Positions 36,653-44,943 are shown, counted from the first letter of the stretch. The stretch is DNA of 64,000 nucleotides from Burkholderia pyrrocinia (GCF_003330765.1 NZ_CP024903.1:2790001-2854000); one strand, 5' to 3'. The notes: generated by a model not told the origin, from the sequence alone. Translations and numbers: made by a program.

Positions 36653-37333
36653 ATGCACAAGAATCTCGCGCTGTTCGACCTCGACCACACGCTGTTGCCG
36701 CTCGACAGCGACCAGGCCTGGAGCCGCTTCATTACCCGGGTCGGCTGGCAGGAAGGCGACGCGCATGCAGCGCTGATCGACGAGCACTACGGCCACTATG
36801 CGGCCGGCACGCTCGACATGGACGCGTATCTCGCGGTGACGCTGGCGCCGCTCACCCGCTATCCGCGGGCGCAGCTCGAACGCTGGCATGCGCAGTTCAT
36901 GGACGAAGTGATCCGGCCGGCGATCACGCCGCAGGCGCGTTCGCTGGTCGACCGGCATCGCGACAACGACGATCTCTGCTGCATCGTCACGGCGACCAAC
37001 GTCTTCGTGACCGGGCCGATCGCGGCCGAGTTCGGGATCGAGCATCTGCTCGGCATCGAGCTCGATACCGACGACGGCACGCCCGGCGGGCAATTCACCG
37101 GGCGCAGCGTCGGCGTGCCGAGTTTCCGCGAAGGGAAGATCGTGCGCACGACGGCATGGCTGGATTCGCTCGGCTACGCGCCGTCGGATTTCGAACGGAC
37201 CTACTTCTACAGCGATTCGATCAACGACGTGCCGCTGCTGGACTACGTCACGCATCCGGTCGCCACCAATCCCGACGCGCGGCTTTCGCTCGTTGCTGGC
37301 ACGCGCGGGTGGCCTGTCATGAAGTTGTTCTGA
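36653..37333 (+). CDS. HAD-IB family hydrolase (phosphatase)
   Basis: 226 aa cytoplasmic HAD phosphatase. Motif 1 is 'LFDLDHTLLPLDSD' with nucleophile Asp9 and general acid Asp11; motif 2 is 'CIVTATNVFVTGPIA'; motif 4 is 'YFYSDSINDVPLLD'. The C1-cap helical region spans about 20-80. The HAD-IB group includes phosphoserine phosphatase, histidinol-phosphatase-like and phosphorylcholine-phosphatase-like enzymes. Lying 23 nt behind choX and upstream of phospholipase C, a role on phosphocholine or phosphoethanolamine is tempting, but it has no signal peptide and is shorter than the periplasmic phosphorylcholine phosphatase of Pseudomonas. Start ATG 36653 after AAGGAACCCCC. Confidence 0.88.
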   Translation: MHKNLALFDLDHTLLPLDSDQAWSRFITRVGWQEGDAHAALIDEHYGHYAAGTLDMDAYLAVTLAPLTRYPRAQLERWHAQFMDEVIRPAITPQARSLVDRHRDNDDLCCIVTATNVFVTGPIAAEFGIEHLLGIELDTDDGTPGGQFTGRSVGVPSFREGKIVRTTAWLDSLGYAPSDFERTYFYSDSINDVPLLDYVTHPVATNPDARLSLVAGTRGWPVMKLF

Positions 37334-37377
37334 TTCGGGCGATATTCTCTGCTGTCCATTTCATATCTGGAGGGGTA

Positions 37378-37638
37378 ATGAAATCCGGAGCACACAGCAC
37401 CAGTCTCAATCAATCAGGAATCCGATTCGAAACGGATCGAAAGAATGTCGTACCGCCTCGCCGGTCGGAAAGCCGCTTTCCGCACTGGCGCGGCGTTTTC
37501 ATGATCGCGCTCCTGTGCACGCTGGCCGGTTGCGGCGACGGCGATTCGGGTGCGGCGGGCAACGTAGCCGCCGCCCACGCATCGGCACCGGGCTCGGCGT
37601 CCGCGCCGGTCCTGCACTGCGCGAGCGCGTGCCACTGA
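37378..37638 (+). CDS. Small putative lipoprotein upstream of phospholipase C
   Basis: 86 aa. An unusually long basic lead (~38 residues) comes before the hydrophobic segment 'GVFMIALLCTLAGCGDG', where LAGC is a clear lipobox. The mature part is only ~33 residues, Ala/Ser-rich, ending 'VLHCASACH' with two Cys and a His. The strong ribosome site TGGAGGGGTA stands right before ATG 37378, supporting this start despite the long lead; no internal ATG with a better site lies before the hydrophobic part except Met42. I do not recognise the family. It sits 44 nt behind the HAD gene and ahead of the phospholipase gene. Confidence 0.65.
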   Translation: MKSGAHSTSLNQSGIRFETDRKNVVPPRRSESRFPHWRGVFMIALLCTLAGCGDGDSGAAGNVAAAHASAPGSASAPVLHCASACH

Positions 37639-37658
37639 CCGACGCAGGCCCTACGGCC

Positions 37659-37700
37659 GGGTAACGGGTAACGGGTAACGGGTAACGGGCAATGGGTAAC
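37659..37700. repeat. Six tandem copies of the heptamer GGGTAAC
   Basis: Four perfect GGGTAAC units (37659-37686), one variant GGGCAAT (37687-37693) and another perfect unit (37694-37700) lie between the lipoprotein stop and the phospholipase C start, 71 nt before the latter. A short tandem repeat of this kind can vary in copy number and alter promoter or leader spacing. Confidence 0.9.
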
Positions 37701-37770
37701 GACCTGTGCACCGCACGGCGAACGGCCGCACCCGGCGAGTCCGACCGGCAATCCACGACAGAGAGCGATC

Positions 37771-40221
37771 ATGCAAAACACCCCCACGACACGACGTCAG
37801 TTCCTCGCCGATGCGCTGAAGCTCGCGGGCGCCACCGCGGTCACCGGCATGCTGCCCGAGAGCATCCTGCGCGCGCAGTCGATTCCGGCGGCGACGATCA
37901 CCGGCACCCTTCAGGACGTCAAGCACGTCGTGATCCTGATGCAGGAAAACCGGTCGTTCGACCACTATCTCGGCACGCTGCGCGGCGCGCGCGGCTTCGG
38001 CGATCCGCGGCCGGTCGTGATTTCGAGCGGCTATCCGGTGTGGCGCCAGCCCTGGATGCTGTCCTACGTGTTCCCGTTCAACCCGACCCCGCCCGCCGGT
38101 GTGGCGAACGGCGACACCTATTACGGCGATCTCGATCACAGCTGGAGCGGCACGCACAGTGCCTGGAACAACGGCCGCTATGACAACTGGGTCGCGGCGA
38201 AGACCACCGGCACGATGTACTACTTCACGCAGAACGACATTCCGTTCTACTACGCGCTGGCGAGCGCATTCACCGTGTGCGACGGCTACCACTGCTCGAT
38301 GCTCGGCCCGACGGACCCGAACCGCCTGTATCTGTGGACCGGATGCTGCGGCAACGTCGCCGGCTATTCTCCGTACACGACGAACACGATGACCGGCACC
38401 GGGTGGACCACCATGCCGGAACGATTGAACGCGGCCGGCGTCACGTGGAAGTTCTATCAGGACAAGGGCAACGGGCTGGATTCCGGCCACGGCTACGGCG
38501 AATACAACGGCTCCAGCAAGGATCTATGGTGGAACGGCAACTACGGCGACAACGTCATCCTGAACTTCAAGCAGTACCAGAACCTCGGCGCAAGCGATCC
38601 GCTCGCGCCGGCGCTCAACGGCACGCAGATCGATCCGGCCGGCGGCGGCAAGGAATACGATACGAATCTCTTCAGCCAGTTGCAGGCCGACGTCGCGAAC
38701 GACACGCTGCCGCAGGTGTCGTGGATCGCCGCGCCTTACGCGTATTGCGAGCATCCGTCGTGGGCCGCGAGCGGCGGCGAATGGTACGTGAGCAACGTCC
38801 TCAATGCGCTGACGTCGAATCCGAAGGTGTGGGCCAGCACGGTGCTGCTCGTGATGTATGACGAGAACGACGGCCTGTTCGATCACGTGCCGCCGGCCGT
38901 CCCGTCGAGCGCCTACGCCGGCACCGGCCAGTCGACCGTATCGACGGCGGCGGAATTCGTCGCCGGCGGCGGCGGCGCATCGGACGGATCGGCCAGCGGC
39001 GACGTGCCGATCGGGCTCGGCCCGCGTGTGCCGATGTTCGTGATCTCGCCGTGGTCAAAGGGCGGCAAGGTCAACTCGCAGGTCTTCGACCACACGTCGG
39101 TGATCCGCTTTCTGGAAGCGCGCTTCGGGCTGCAGGAAACCAACATCACGCCGTGGCGGCGCGCGGTATGCGGCGATCTCACGTCGGCATTCGATTTCGC
39201 GAATCCCGACCAGACGATTCCGGCGATCCCGGGGCCGGCCAGCAACATGGACCCGAACGGCTCGACGGCCCTCATCCCCTACCCCACCACCACCGCGGTG
39301 CCGGCCCAGACGACCGGCCGCAACACCGCCTGCCGGCTGCCGTACGAGTTCTTCGTCCAGGGCAAGGTCAACCGGTCCGGCAAGACGCTCGCGCTGACGA
39401 TGACCAACACCGGCGCGGCCGGCGTGCATCTGCAGGCGTGGGTCGACGGCACCGGCACGATCCCGCGGCAATACACGATCGGCGCCGGCACGAGCGCGTG
39501 CGCGGCCCTGTCGGATACGCTTGCGGTGAATTCGGGCGGCGGCTACGACTACTCGATCTACGGCCCGAACGGGTTCCTGCAGACGTTCCGCGGCAACATC
39601 GGCGCGTCGGGGAACACGGGATCGGCGGCCGAAGTCAGCCTCTGCTACGACGTGCAGAACGGCAACGTGCAGATCACGCTCGACAACTCAGCCGGTGCGA
39701 GCGCGACGACGTTCCAGCTCGCCGACAACGCGTACGGGATGAACACAGCGCAGTCGGTCAGCGTGCCTGCCGGCGCAACGCAGGCCGTCACGTGGTACGG
39801 CGACGCCGGCTGGTACGACGCAAGCATCCGCGACGCGAACGACCCGAATTTCCTGCGCCGCGTGGCCGGCTGCGTGCAGGCGCAATCCGGCGCGTTGCTG
39901 ACGGATTCGGCCATCGGCAATACGAACGGAAAATTCGTCGCCGCGCTGGCGTCGCAGGGAGCGTCGTACGGCACGCTGCGGTTCGACTACGTCGTACCGC
40001 CGTGGCGCCACAGCCCGAAGAACTGGGTGGGTATCTATGCGCGCGGCGCGCAGCCGACCAAGGGCAACTACAAGTCGTGGGCGTACCTGCCCAAAAGCAC
40101 CGGCTCGCTGCTGTTCTCGTCGACCGCGAACAGCACGCTGGCATCGGGCCAGTACGACGCGTGGTATCTGTTCGACGACGGCTACACGCCGCTCGCGGGC
40201 CCCGTCGCGATCAGCATCTGA
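37771..40221 (+). CDS. plcN: Phosphocholine-specific phospholipase C (Tat-exported)
   Basis: 816 aa. The Tat signal peptide carries the twin-arginine motif Arg8-Arg9 in 'TTRRQFLADALKLAG'. The catalytic phosphoesterase domain (~45-500) begins 'KHVVILMQENRSFDHYLGTLRG', with Glu/Asn metal ligands, and continues 'MYDENDGLFDHVPPAVPS' and 'VFDHTSVIRFLEARFG', all hallmarks of the PlcH/PlcN/acid phosphatase AcpA superfamily. The two C-terminal DUF756 domains follow ('YEFFVQGKVNRSGKTLALTMTN', 'VQITLDNSAGASATTFQLADNAYG'). The enzyme splits phosphatidylcholine or sphingomyelin outside the cell, releasing phosphocholine. Length exceeds Pseudomonas PlcN (~690 aa). The choline-binding protein gene upstream fits uptake of the product. 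PlcN versus PlcH cannot be decided here. Confidence 0.93.
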   Translation: MQNTPTTRRQFLADALKLAGATAVTGMLPESILRAQSIPAATITGTLQDVKHVVILMQENRSFDHYLGTLRGARGFGDPRPVVISSGYPVWRQPWMLSYVFPFNPTPPAGVANGDTYYGDLDHSWSGTHSAWNNGRYDNWVAAKTTGTMYYFTQNDIPFYYALASAFTVCDGYHCSMLGPTDPNRLYLWTGCCGNVAGYSPYTTNTMTGTGWTTMPERLNAAGVTWKFYQDKGNGLDSGHGYGEYNGSSKDLWWNGNYGDNVILNFKQYQNLGASDPLAPALNGTQIDPAGGGKEYDTNLFSQLQADVANDTLPQVSWIAAPYAYCEHPSWAASGGEWYVSNVLNALTSNPKVWASTVLLVMYDENDGLFDHVPPAVPSSAYAGTGQSTVSTAAEFVAGGGGASDGSASGDVPIGLGPRVPMFVISPWSKGGKVNSQVFDHTSVIRFLEARFGLQETNITPWRRAVCGDLTSAFDFANPDQTIPAIPGPASNMDPNGSTALIPYPTTTAVPAQTTGRNTACRLPYEFFVQGKVNRSGKTLALTMTNTGAAGVHLQAWVDGTGTIPRQYTIGAGTSACAALSDTLAVNSGGGYDYSIYGPNGFLQTFRGNIGASGNTGSAAEVSLCYDVQNGNVQITLDNSAGASATTFQLADNAYGMNTAQSVSVPAGATQAVTWYGDAGWYDASIRDANDPNFLRRVAGCVQAQSGALLTDSAIGNTNGKFVAALASQGASYGTLRFDYVVPPWRHSPKNWVGIYARGAQPTKGNYKSWAYLPKSTGSLLFSSTANSTLASGQYDAWYLFDDGYTPLAGPVAISI

Positions 40222-40225
40222 GGGC

Positions 40226-40254
40226 GCGGCGGTCCCGCCGCTGTCCATGGGACC
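40226..40254 (+). terminator. Overlapping hairpins after phospholipase C
   Basis: GCGGCGG/CCGCCGC (40226-40232 with 40235-40241) and the alternative GGTCCC/GGGACC (40231-40236 with 40249-40254) begin 5 nt after the stop codon. No T-run. Confidence 0.45.
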
Positions 40255-40296
40255 CGGCCGGCGCGCGTTCATCGCGCGCGTCGCCGGGCGCCGCGC

Positions 40297-40956
40297 TTAC
40301 ACGAGCAGGTCTTCGTAAAACGCGCCGAACGGCCGCGTCGGGTGGGCGATCTGGATTTCGAGGATCCACAGGCCGGCGGCCGGCGCGCCGTCGAAATCGC
40401 CGAGATTGCCGGCCTTGTAGATCGCGTGCGGGAAATCGCTGACGCGATGCCCCTTGATGTCGACATTCAGCCGGAAGCCGTGCGCGTCGGCGCGCTGCGC
40501 CGCGAATTCGTACAGCGCGATGCCCGCGCATCCGGTGGTCCGCCAGTGATGCTCGACTTCGCCGTAGATGACGCCCGCCGCGCGCGCACACGCATGCATG
40601 TCCGGATCGTCGCCGCACACGAAGGTCGCGCCCGCGTCGCCCTCGTGCTTCGCCCATACTGCGCCGAGGTCGATGAAGAAGATGTCGTCGTCGGCGAGGA
40701 CCGGGTCCGCCACCGAACGCTCCTTGAACGTGCGCAACGTGTTTTCCCCGAAGCGGACGAGGACCGGATGCCAGATCCTGTCCATCCCGAGATCCTTGAG
40801 CACGCGCAGCCCCAGCGCGTTGGCCTCCGATTCCCGCATGCCGGGCCGGATACCCGCGGCGATCGCGTCGACGGCCTGCCACGTCATGGTTCTTGCGTGC
40901 TGCATCGCGTCGAGCGAAAAGGCCTCGCCGACGGCTTCGCGGTGCGTCGAATTCAA
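40297..40956 (-). CDS. M24-family metallopeptidase-like protein
   Basis: 219 aa pita-bread-fold protein. The five metal ligands of M24 enzymes appear in order: two Asp in 'FFIDLGAVWAKHEGDAGATF', His in 'IKGHRVSDFPHAIY', Glu in 'LWILEIQIAHP' and a final Glu in 'AFYEDLLV'. It could be an aminopeptidase, a proline dipeptidase relative or a creatinase-type hydrolase; the short length without N-terminal domain favours the methionine-aminopeptidase-like group. Start assignment: TTG at 40956 has GGGAGCAGCATT in front of it, whereas the distant ATG at 41049 has no ribosome site and adds 31 basic residues of no known kind. No operon partner. Confidence 0.8.
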   Translation of the reverse strand: MNSTHREAVGEAFSLDAMQHARTMTWQAVDAIAAGIRPGMRESEANALGLRVLKDLGMDRIWHPVLVRFGENTLRTFKERSVADPVLADDDIFFIDLGAVWAKHEGDAGATFVCGDDPDMHACARAAGVIYGEVEHHWRTTGCAGIALYEFAAQRADAHGFRLNVDIKGHRVSDFPHAIYKAGNLGDFDGAPAAGLWILEIQIAHPTRPFGAFYEDLLV

Positions 40957-41084
40957 AATGCTGCTCCCGTGCTGGTGAATGTGGGTCGGTACGGTCGATC
41001 GTCGTTTCGATATGCACAGGAGAATATATCGATTTCCAGGCCGGTGCATTGTCGCGTTTCGTCGCGCGCCGCGTCATTGCCGCA

Positions 41085-41870
41085 TCACTTCCGCGTCGCC
41101 ACGATGAACAGGCGCGGGAACGGCAGCAGCACCGTGCCGTCGCCGAGCGCCGGATAGCCGTCCGGACCGGCGATCGCGTCGCGATAGCGCACGAGGAACG
41201 CGTGCTGTTCGCCGTCATCGAGCGCCGCGAGGAACGGCCGCAGCGCACTGCCCTTGAACCATTCGACGACCGCGTCGGCGCCGCCGCGCAGCGGGTGGTA
41301 GTAGGTCGTGCGCCACACATCCACGCGCGAACATAGCGGCGACAGCAGCGCATAGTAATAACGCGCGTCGAACCGCTCGGTGCGCGCCGCGCCTTTCAGC
41401 TTGTCCGCCCACGGCCCGGCCGCAGCGACTTCGCGCATCAACCGGTGTGCGGGCTCGTCGAGGTTGTCGGGCATCTGCACCGCGAGATGGCCGCCTGGCG
41501 CGAGCCGGCCGATGAGCGTCGGGAACAGCGTGTCGTGCGCGGGCACCCATTGCAGCACCGCGTTCGACAGGATCAGGTCATAACCGCCCGGATCGTCCCA
41601 CCCGGCCACATCGGCAATGTCGAAACGCAGTGACGGCAGGCGTTTGCGCGCGGCCGCGATCATGTCCGCCGACGCGTCGATCCCATGGATCGTCGCGTCG
41701 GGCGCACGCGCAATCAGCGCTTCCGTCGAATTGCCGGGCCCACAGCCGATGTCGACCGCCGTGCGGATCGGCGTGCCCGGCACGGCGGCCAGCAGGTCAC
41801 GCACCGGCCGCGTGCGTTCGTCCTCGAATTGCACGTACTGGTTCGCGTATTGATCGAGTGGGGTCGTCAC
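41085..41870 (-). CDS. tam: Trans-aconitate 2-methyltransferase-like SAM enzyme
   Basis: 261 aa. The SAM site is 'VDIGCGPGNSTEALIARAP', with 'IHGIDASADMIAAARKRLP', 'DIADVAGW', 'YDLILSNAVLQWVPAH' and 'LAPGGHLAVQMPDNLDEPAH', all characteristic of Tam, which methylates the spontaneous aconitase by-product trans-aconitate. E. coli Tam is 252 aa. Translation begins at GTG 41870 with AAGGAGAAATATC directly upstream; longer frames lack a ribosome site. It stands alone, with a degraded lysR fragment next to it in divergent orientation. Confidence 0.9.
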   Translation of the reverse strand: MTTPLDQYANQYVQFEDERTRPVRDLLAAVPGTPIRTAVDIGCGPGNSTEALIARAPDATIHGIDASADMIAAARKRLPSLRFDIADVAGWDDPGGYDLILSNAVLQWVPAHDTLFPTLIGRLAPGGHLAVQMPDNLDEPAHRLMREVAAAGPWADKLKGAARTERFDARYYYALLSPLCSRVDVWRTTYYHPLRGGADAVVEWFKGSALRPFLAALDDGEQHAFLVRYRDAIAGPDGYPALGDGTVLLPFPRLFIVATRK

Positions 41871-41914
41871 GATATTTCTCCTTGTCGGCATGGGCGGCGT
41901 CGCCGCATCCGGGC

Positions 41915-42112
41915 TTCGCCGGCGAAGTGAACGGTAATCGCGCGCTGCTCGACGGCGCGCTGAAAACCAGCGGCGTGTCGCTGCATTCGTTCTACGAGGT
42001 GCAGCGCAGTTCGACGGCGCTCGTGCTCGTGACACGCAAGAGCGCGCAACTGTCGCCGGCGGCGCGGGCGCTCTACGACATGATCGTCGGGCGCGCGACG
42101 CCGGCGCGGTGA
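41915..42112 (+). pseudogene. LysR-family regulator remnant (C-terminal fragment with internal deletion)
   Basis: The frame reads 'FAGEVNGNRALLDGALKTSG', then 'FYEVQRSSTALVLVTRKSAQLSPAARALYDMIVG' and a stop. The first part matches the middle of a LysR effector domain ('YEVQ-STAL'), the last part its very C-terminus ('LSPAARALYDMI'), joined with some 40 residues missing between them. No DNA-binding domain and no plausible start codon with ribosome site exist. It is best read as decay or deletion of a former lysR gene that faced tam. Confidence 0.6.
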
Positions 42113-42199
42113 TTCGCGAGCGGTACGGGTGCTTCCGAAGCCGCTGAGCGCCCGGTCCTGGTGCGTGGGTCCCCGGATGCGCGTTGAGCAGTCATAGGC

Positions 42200-43045
42200 C
42201 TAGACGGTGCCGCCGAAAAGCGCTTGGAATCCGTCCTGACACAGCCGGAGCATATCTTCAGATTCGATGTGTCGACCAGGTTTCGCGATCTCGGCCGCTG
42301 CGCGGATGGTGTCGTTCACCTCGGCGAATAACGCTTCGACCCCGGCGCGAACGGACCTTTGTTGCTTATCCGACAGAGTACCCTCGAGGTTCTTCCATAT
42401 CGGGACCAAGTCGTCTTCGATTGCGCCACTGAAGATGTACATGGCATCGTAGATGTAGAGCACGTCCTGTGGCCGCTTTTCTACGGCTCGATCGCCACGG
42501 ATCAGAAGCTTCTGGACCATGAAACTCACGGGGTTCGGGATGCGCAGGTCAGGCACCGCTTCGTCGAGGCCCGACTCCTCTGCGGGAATCGTCACTAGCC
42601 ACGGCTCGTATAGCAGCACCTCAAGATGTCGCAGCTTTTGTGCGACCACACCGGCGTTGGCCTCGGTCGCATCAGGCTCGGTTTCCGTGGTGCCCTTGAT
42701 GCGCCGCCTCGGACTGCCGGTCTGCGGAGTCAGGAATTCGGCGTAGAACCCGTTGGCGTTCCCGCCGAGTGTGTAGCGCGTCGCGGGAGGCCGGAAATCG
42801 CCTCCGCAAGTCGGTTCCGCCTTAAATCCTGCGCCCTCAAGTGCCGCCAAGATACTTCCCTCGAGTGCCTCGCGTTCCGCGTATGCCACGTCGGCGTCCC
42901 GAGTAAAGATCGGCTCGTGTTCCGGCTGATAGGCTCGCGGTTCATATCGATAGAGCCGAAAGGCCCAGCCCCCGACGAATACGATCTTCGAGCGCCACGG
43001 TTCCAAAGTCATCGCGAGATGACTGAATTCGACGAGTTCGCTCAC
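42200..43045 (-). CDS. Nucleotidyltransferase-fold protein, AbiEii-like toxin candidate
   Basis: 281 aa. Nucleotidyltransferase motif: Gly25-Gly26 in 'IVFVGGWAFRLYRY' and Asp50-x-Asp52 in 'IFTRDADVAYAERE', followed by 'KLRHLEVLLYEPWLVTIPAE' and 'NPVSFMVQKLLIRGDRAVEKRPQDVLYIYD', which resembles the DNA-polymerase-beta-like proteins of the AbiEii/GSU2403 type. In AbiE systems such proteins modify tRNA or nucleotides and stop growth. It overlaps the preceding winged-helix gene by ATGA, as in toxin-antitoxin operons with the antitoxin first. Base composition (~53-55% GC in lines I counted) is below the surrounding DNA, a sign of acquisition. Confidence 0.75.
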   Translation of the reverse strand: MSELVEFSHLAMTLEPWRSKIVFVGGWAFRLYRYEPRAYQPEHEPIFTRDADVAYAEREALEGSILAALEGAGFKAEPTCGGDFRPPATRYTLGGNANGFYAEFLTPQTGSPRRRIKGTTETEPDATEANAGVVAQKLRHLEVLLYEPWLVTIPAEESGLDEAVPDLRIPNPVSFMVQKLLIRGDRAVEKRPQDVLYIYDAMYIFSGAIEDDLVPIWKNLEGTLSDKQQRSVRAGVEALFAEVNDTIRAAAEIAKPGRHIESEDMLRLCQDGFQALFGGTV

Positions 43046-44178
43046 ACACTTTCTCCAACCACGCCGGCAAGAACGCCATGCTCCAGTTCGGCAGCCTGCT
43101 CTGCACCTCGCGCCGGGTGAGCCGAAACATCGAGCCAGGTCTGAATGATGTCCGTGACCCGCAGACCGTCGCGGTAAACCGCACCACGGTCCAACGATTG
43201 GGGAAAGCCGGTCTGCTGCAAGACAAGATCAGGGCGCTCCCCCTCCTTGGCTCGACGCAGCGATCGCCAGTTCTCCGCCTCCATCAGGTTATGAACCCAG
43301 ATCGTCGGCGGTACACCTTTCACATGTCCGAAACCAAGCGCGTCGGCTGCGGCAAAAAGGCCGAGAACACCGCGCTCTTTCTTGAGTAGCTTATGCAGCT
43401 GTGTATCGGGCGCTCCCGGCAAAAGGAACTTCATGGGCAACGCCAGTGGTGGCCGCTGGTATTCGCTCTTCCATCGTTTCGCGAGCTTTCCCCGTTGCAC
43501 GATTTTCAGGAACGGCTTGGTTTCGATGAGCCCTTCCCGCTTCAATGCGTGGATCAGCCGCGTGGCCGTCATGACCGAGGTGCCGGCGGCGCGCGCGAGG
43601 TCGGTCGCGGTGGTGTAATGCTTGCGCTCAGCACCGATCAGGCCTTCGCCCTTGATATCTATCGCCAGTAAAAGTTTGAGCATCCACTGGGTAAGATCCG
43701 AGAATGTCAGGCGCGGCTGGGTGCCAGGACTGCTGCCGTAGGGGCGCGTCTGTTGGTTCGGACGCTCAAAAATATCCAAGCCGGGGAATTGGACATATCG
43801 AGTCCCGTCCGGCGAGAGCACAGCGAATGGTTCGCGATTGCCGTACGCCGTGTGGAATTCCACCAAACGGTTAATGAGAGACGGCGAAACGCTACCGACC
43901 CAGATCAGGATCGCGGGCCGCATCCCCTGCCTCTCTGCGTGCGTGCGCGCCTCGAGGAGCGCCTGAGCAAAGAATGCCGTGACACGATCGGCTCGCCCCT
44001 CATTGAACGCCTTGAGAACCGCGAGGTACGACGTGCCTTGATCGTTGGCAACGATGACGTCCCCGACATGATCAGACCCCGTAATCTCCGTTACGCTCCA
44101 GCCATCGGCTTCCTCGAACAGGTTGCGGAAGGCATCGAGCGCGAGGTGTTCGGGCAATTCGTTTGAGAGTGGTTTCAT
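43042..44178 (-). CDS. Winged-helix protein, AbiEi-like antitoxin/regulator candidate
   Basis: 378 aa cytoplasmic protein. Residues 1-135 look like a restriction-enzyme-fold-like or ligand domain of unknown type ('HVGDVIVANDQGTSYLAVLKAF', 'PAILIWVGSVSPSLINRLVEF'). Residues ~188-220 are a helix-turn-helix ('YTTATDLARAAGTSVMTATR', 'LIHALKREGLIE'), and ~250-375 an uncharacterised C-terminal part ('LPGAPDTQLHKLLKKERGVLG', 'GFGHVKGVPPTIWVHN'). It is the first gene of a two-gene unit with the nucleotidyltransferase. Direct repeats just upstream of its start suggest that it represses its own promoter. There is no Shine-Dalgarno before ATG 44178, but TATGAT sits immediately ahead of it. Confidence 0.7.
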   Translation of the reverse strand: MKPLSNELPEHLALDAFRNLFEEADGWSVTEITGSDHVGDVIVANDQGTSYLAVLKAFNEGRADRVTAFFAQALLEARTHAERQGMRPAILIWVGSVSPSLINRLVEFHTAYGNREPFAVLSPDGTRYVQFPGLDIFERPNQQTRPYGSSPGTQPRLTFSDLTQWMLKLLLAIDIKGEGLIGAERKHYTTATDLARAAGTSVMTATRLIHALKREGLIETKPFLKIVQRGKLAKRWKSEYQRPPLALPMKFLLPGAPDTQLHKLLKKERGVLGLFAAADALGFGHVKGVPPTIWVHNLMEAENWRSLRRAKEGERPDLVLQQTGFPQSLDRGAVYRDGLRVTDIIQTWLDVSAHPARGAEQAAELEHGVLAGVVGESV

Positions 44179-44186
44179 ATCATACT

Positions 44187-44264
44187 CACGTGGCCATGAG
44201 AAATCACTTGTCCGCGTGAATCACATGGACATGATAAATCACGCGGCCATGTTACGATCATCAC
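44187..44264. repeat. Direct repeats upstream of the two-gene AbiE-like cassette
   Basis: Two 21-bp copies of CAC[GA]TGG[CA]CATGA[GT]AAATCAC lie at 44187-44207 and 44222-44242 (35-bp period); a third partial copy, CACGCGGCCATG, runs 44240-44251 and is followed by CATCAC at 44259-44264. They cover the region 9-86 nt before the first start codon, where the promoter must be, and are probable binding sites for the winged-helix protein. Confidence 0.65.
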
Positions 44265-44425
44265 GGGACTGCCGCAAGGCCCGCTCAATCCGCTACTATT
44301 TTTTGGTTCATCCCGGATTTCCGTGGGTGTCGCTTACCGCCCCGAAGCGGTCGGTCAAGCTTCGTCGGCCAACGCCTTCGATGTCGGCAGATGTCAGGAA
44401 CAAGCCTGTTGCCGCGAAAACGCGC

Positions 44426-44860
44426 TCAAAGCATCTTGACCATGAACACGCGCGCCGTCCCTTCCGGCTCGCACGGCACTTCGCCGAACGTCTCGTAGCC
44501 CTGCTTCCGGTAAAAGTCCGGCGCCTGGAACGAGATCGTGTACAGCACCGCGCGCGCGCACCCGCGCCGTTTCGCTTCCGCTTCGGCCTCGCGCAGCAGC
44601 CGGCTGCCGAATCCGCCGCCGCGCAGCGATTCGGGCAGGTAAAACAGATCGATGAAAAAGAGGCCGAGCGAGGTCCGGCCGGTGAGACCGCCCACTATCT
44701 CGCCGGTCGCGGGATCGGTCACGTAGATGTCGAGCGCCGTGTTGTCGGGCCGGTTCGTCATCGTGTTGTTGTACTCGTTGAGCTTGCTGCTGATGAGGTC
44801 TCGGGCGGTCGGCTGCCCGACGGCGGTCACGCGGATCTCGATGTCGGAATGAGCGGTCAT
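44426..44860 (-). CDS. GNAT-family N-acetyltransferase
   Basis: 144 aa acetyl-CoA-dependent transferase. The fold can be followed: 'DIYVTDPATGEIVGGLTGR' (strand 2-3), 'LGLFFIDLFYLPESLRGGGFGSRLLREAE' with the acetyl-CoA loop RGGGFG, and 'AVLYTISFQAPDFYRKQGYETFGE' as motif B. The acceptor is unknown. The chosen start ATG 44860 begins the family-like sequence 'MTAHSDIEIR'; an in-frame ATG at 44896 has AAAGG upstream and cannot be excluded. It stands alone between the AbiE-like cassette and the porin. Confidence 0.85.
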   Translation of the reverse strand: MTAHSDIEIRVTAVGQPTARDLISSKLNEYNNTMTNRPDNTALDIYVTDPATGEIVGGLTGRTSLGLFFIDLFYLPESLRGGGFGSRLLREAEAEAKRRGCARAVLYTISFQAPDFYRKQGYETFGEVPCEPEGTARVFMVKML

Positions 44861-44943
44861 GTGAGTGCACAAGTAGGCGACAGATTGCCGGGCCATTCGG
44901 CCCGCCTTTGTTCAACCCGGCAATTCTGCCATGCCCGTCCGCT

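Noticed and set aside
36653..37333. HAD protein as periplasmic phosphorylcholine phosphatase
   Set aside because: It lacks a signal peptide and is about 120 residues shorter than the known enzyme; only the genomic context supports it.
37659..37700. Heptamer array as a CRISPR or phage attachment site
   Set aside because: Units are contiguous 7-mers without spacers, and there is no integrase or cas gene.
40957..41049. N-terminal extension of the M24 protein to the ATG at 41049
   Set aside because: The added 31 residues are basic and unlike the family, and only the TTG at 40956 has a proper ribosome site.
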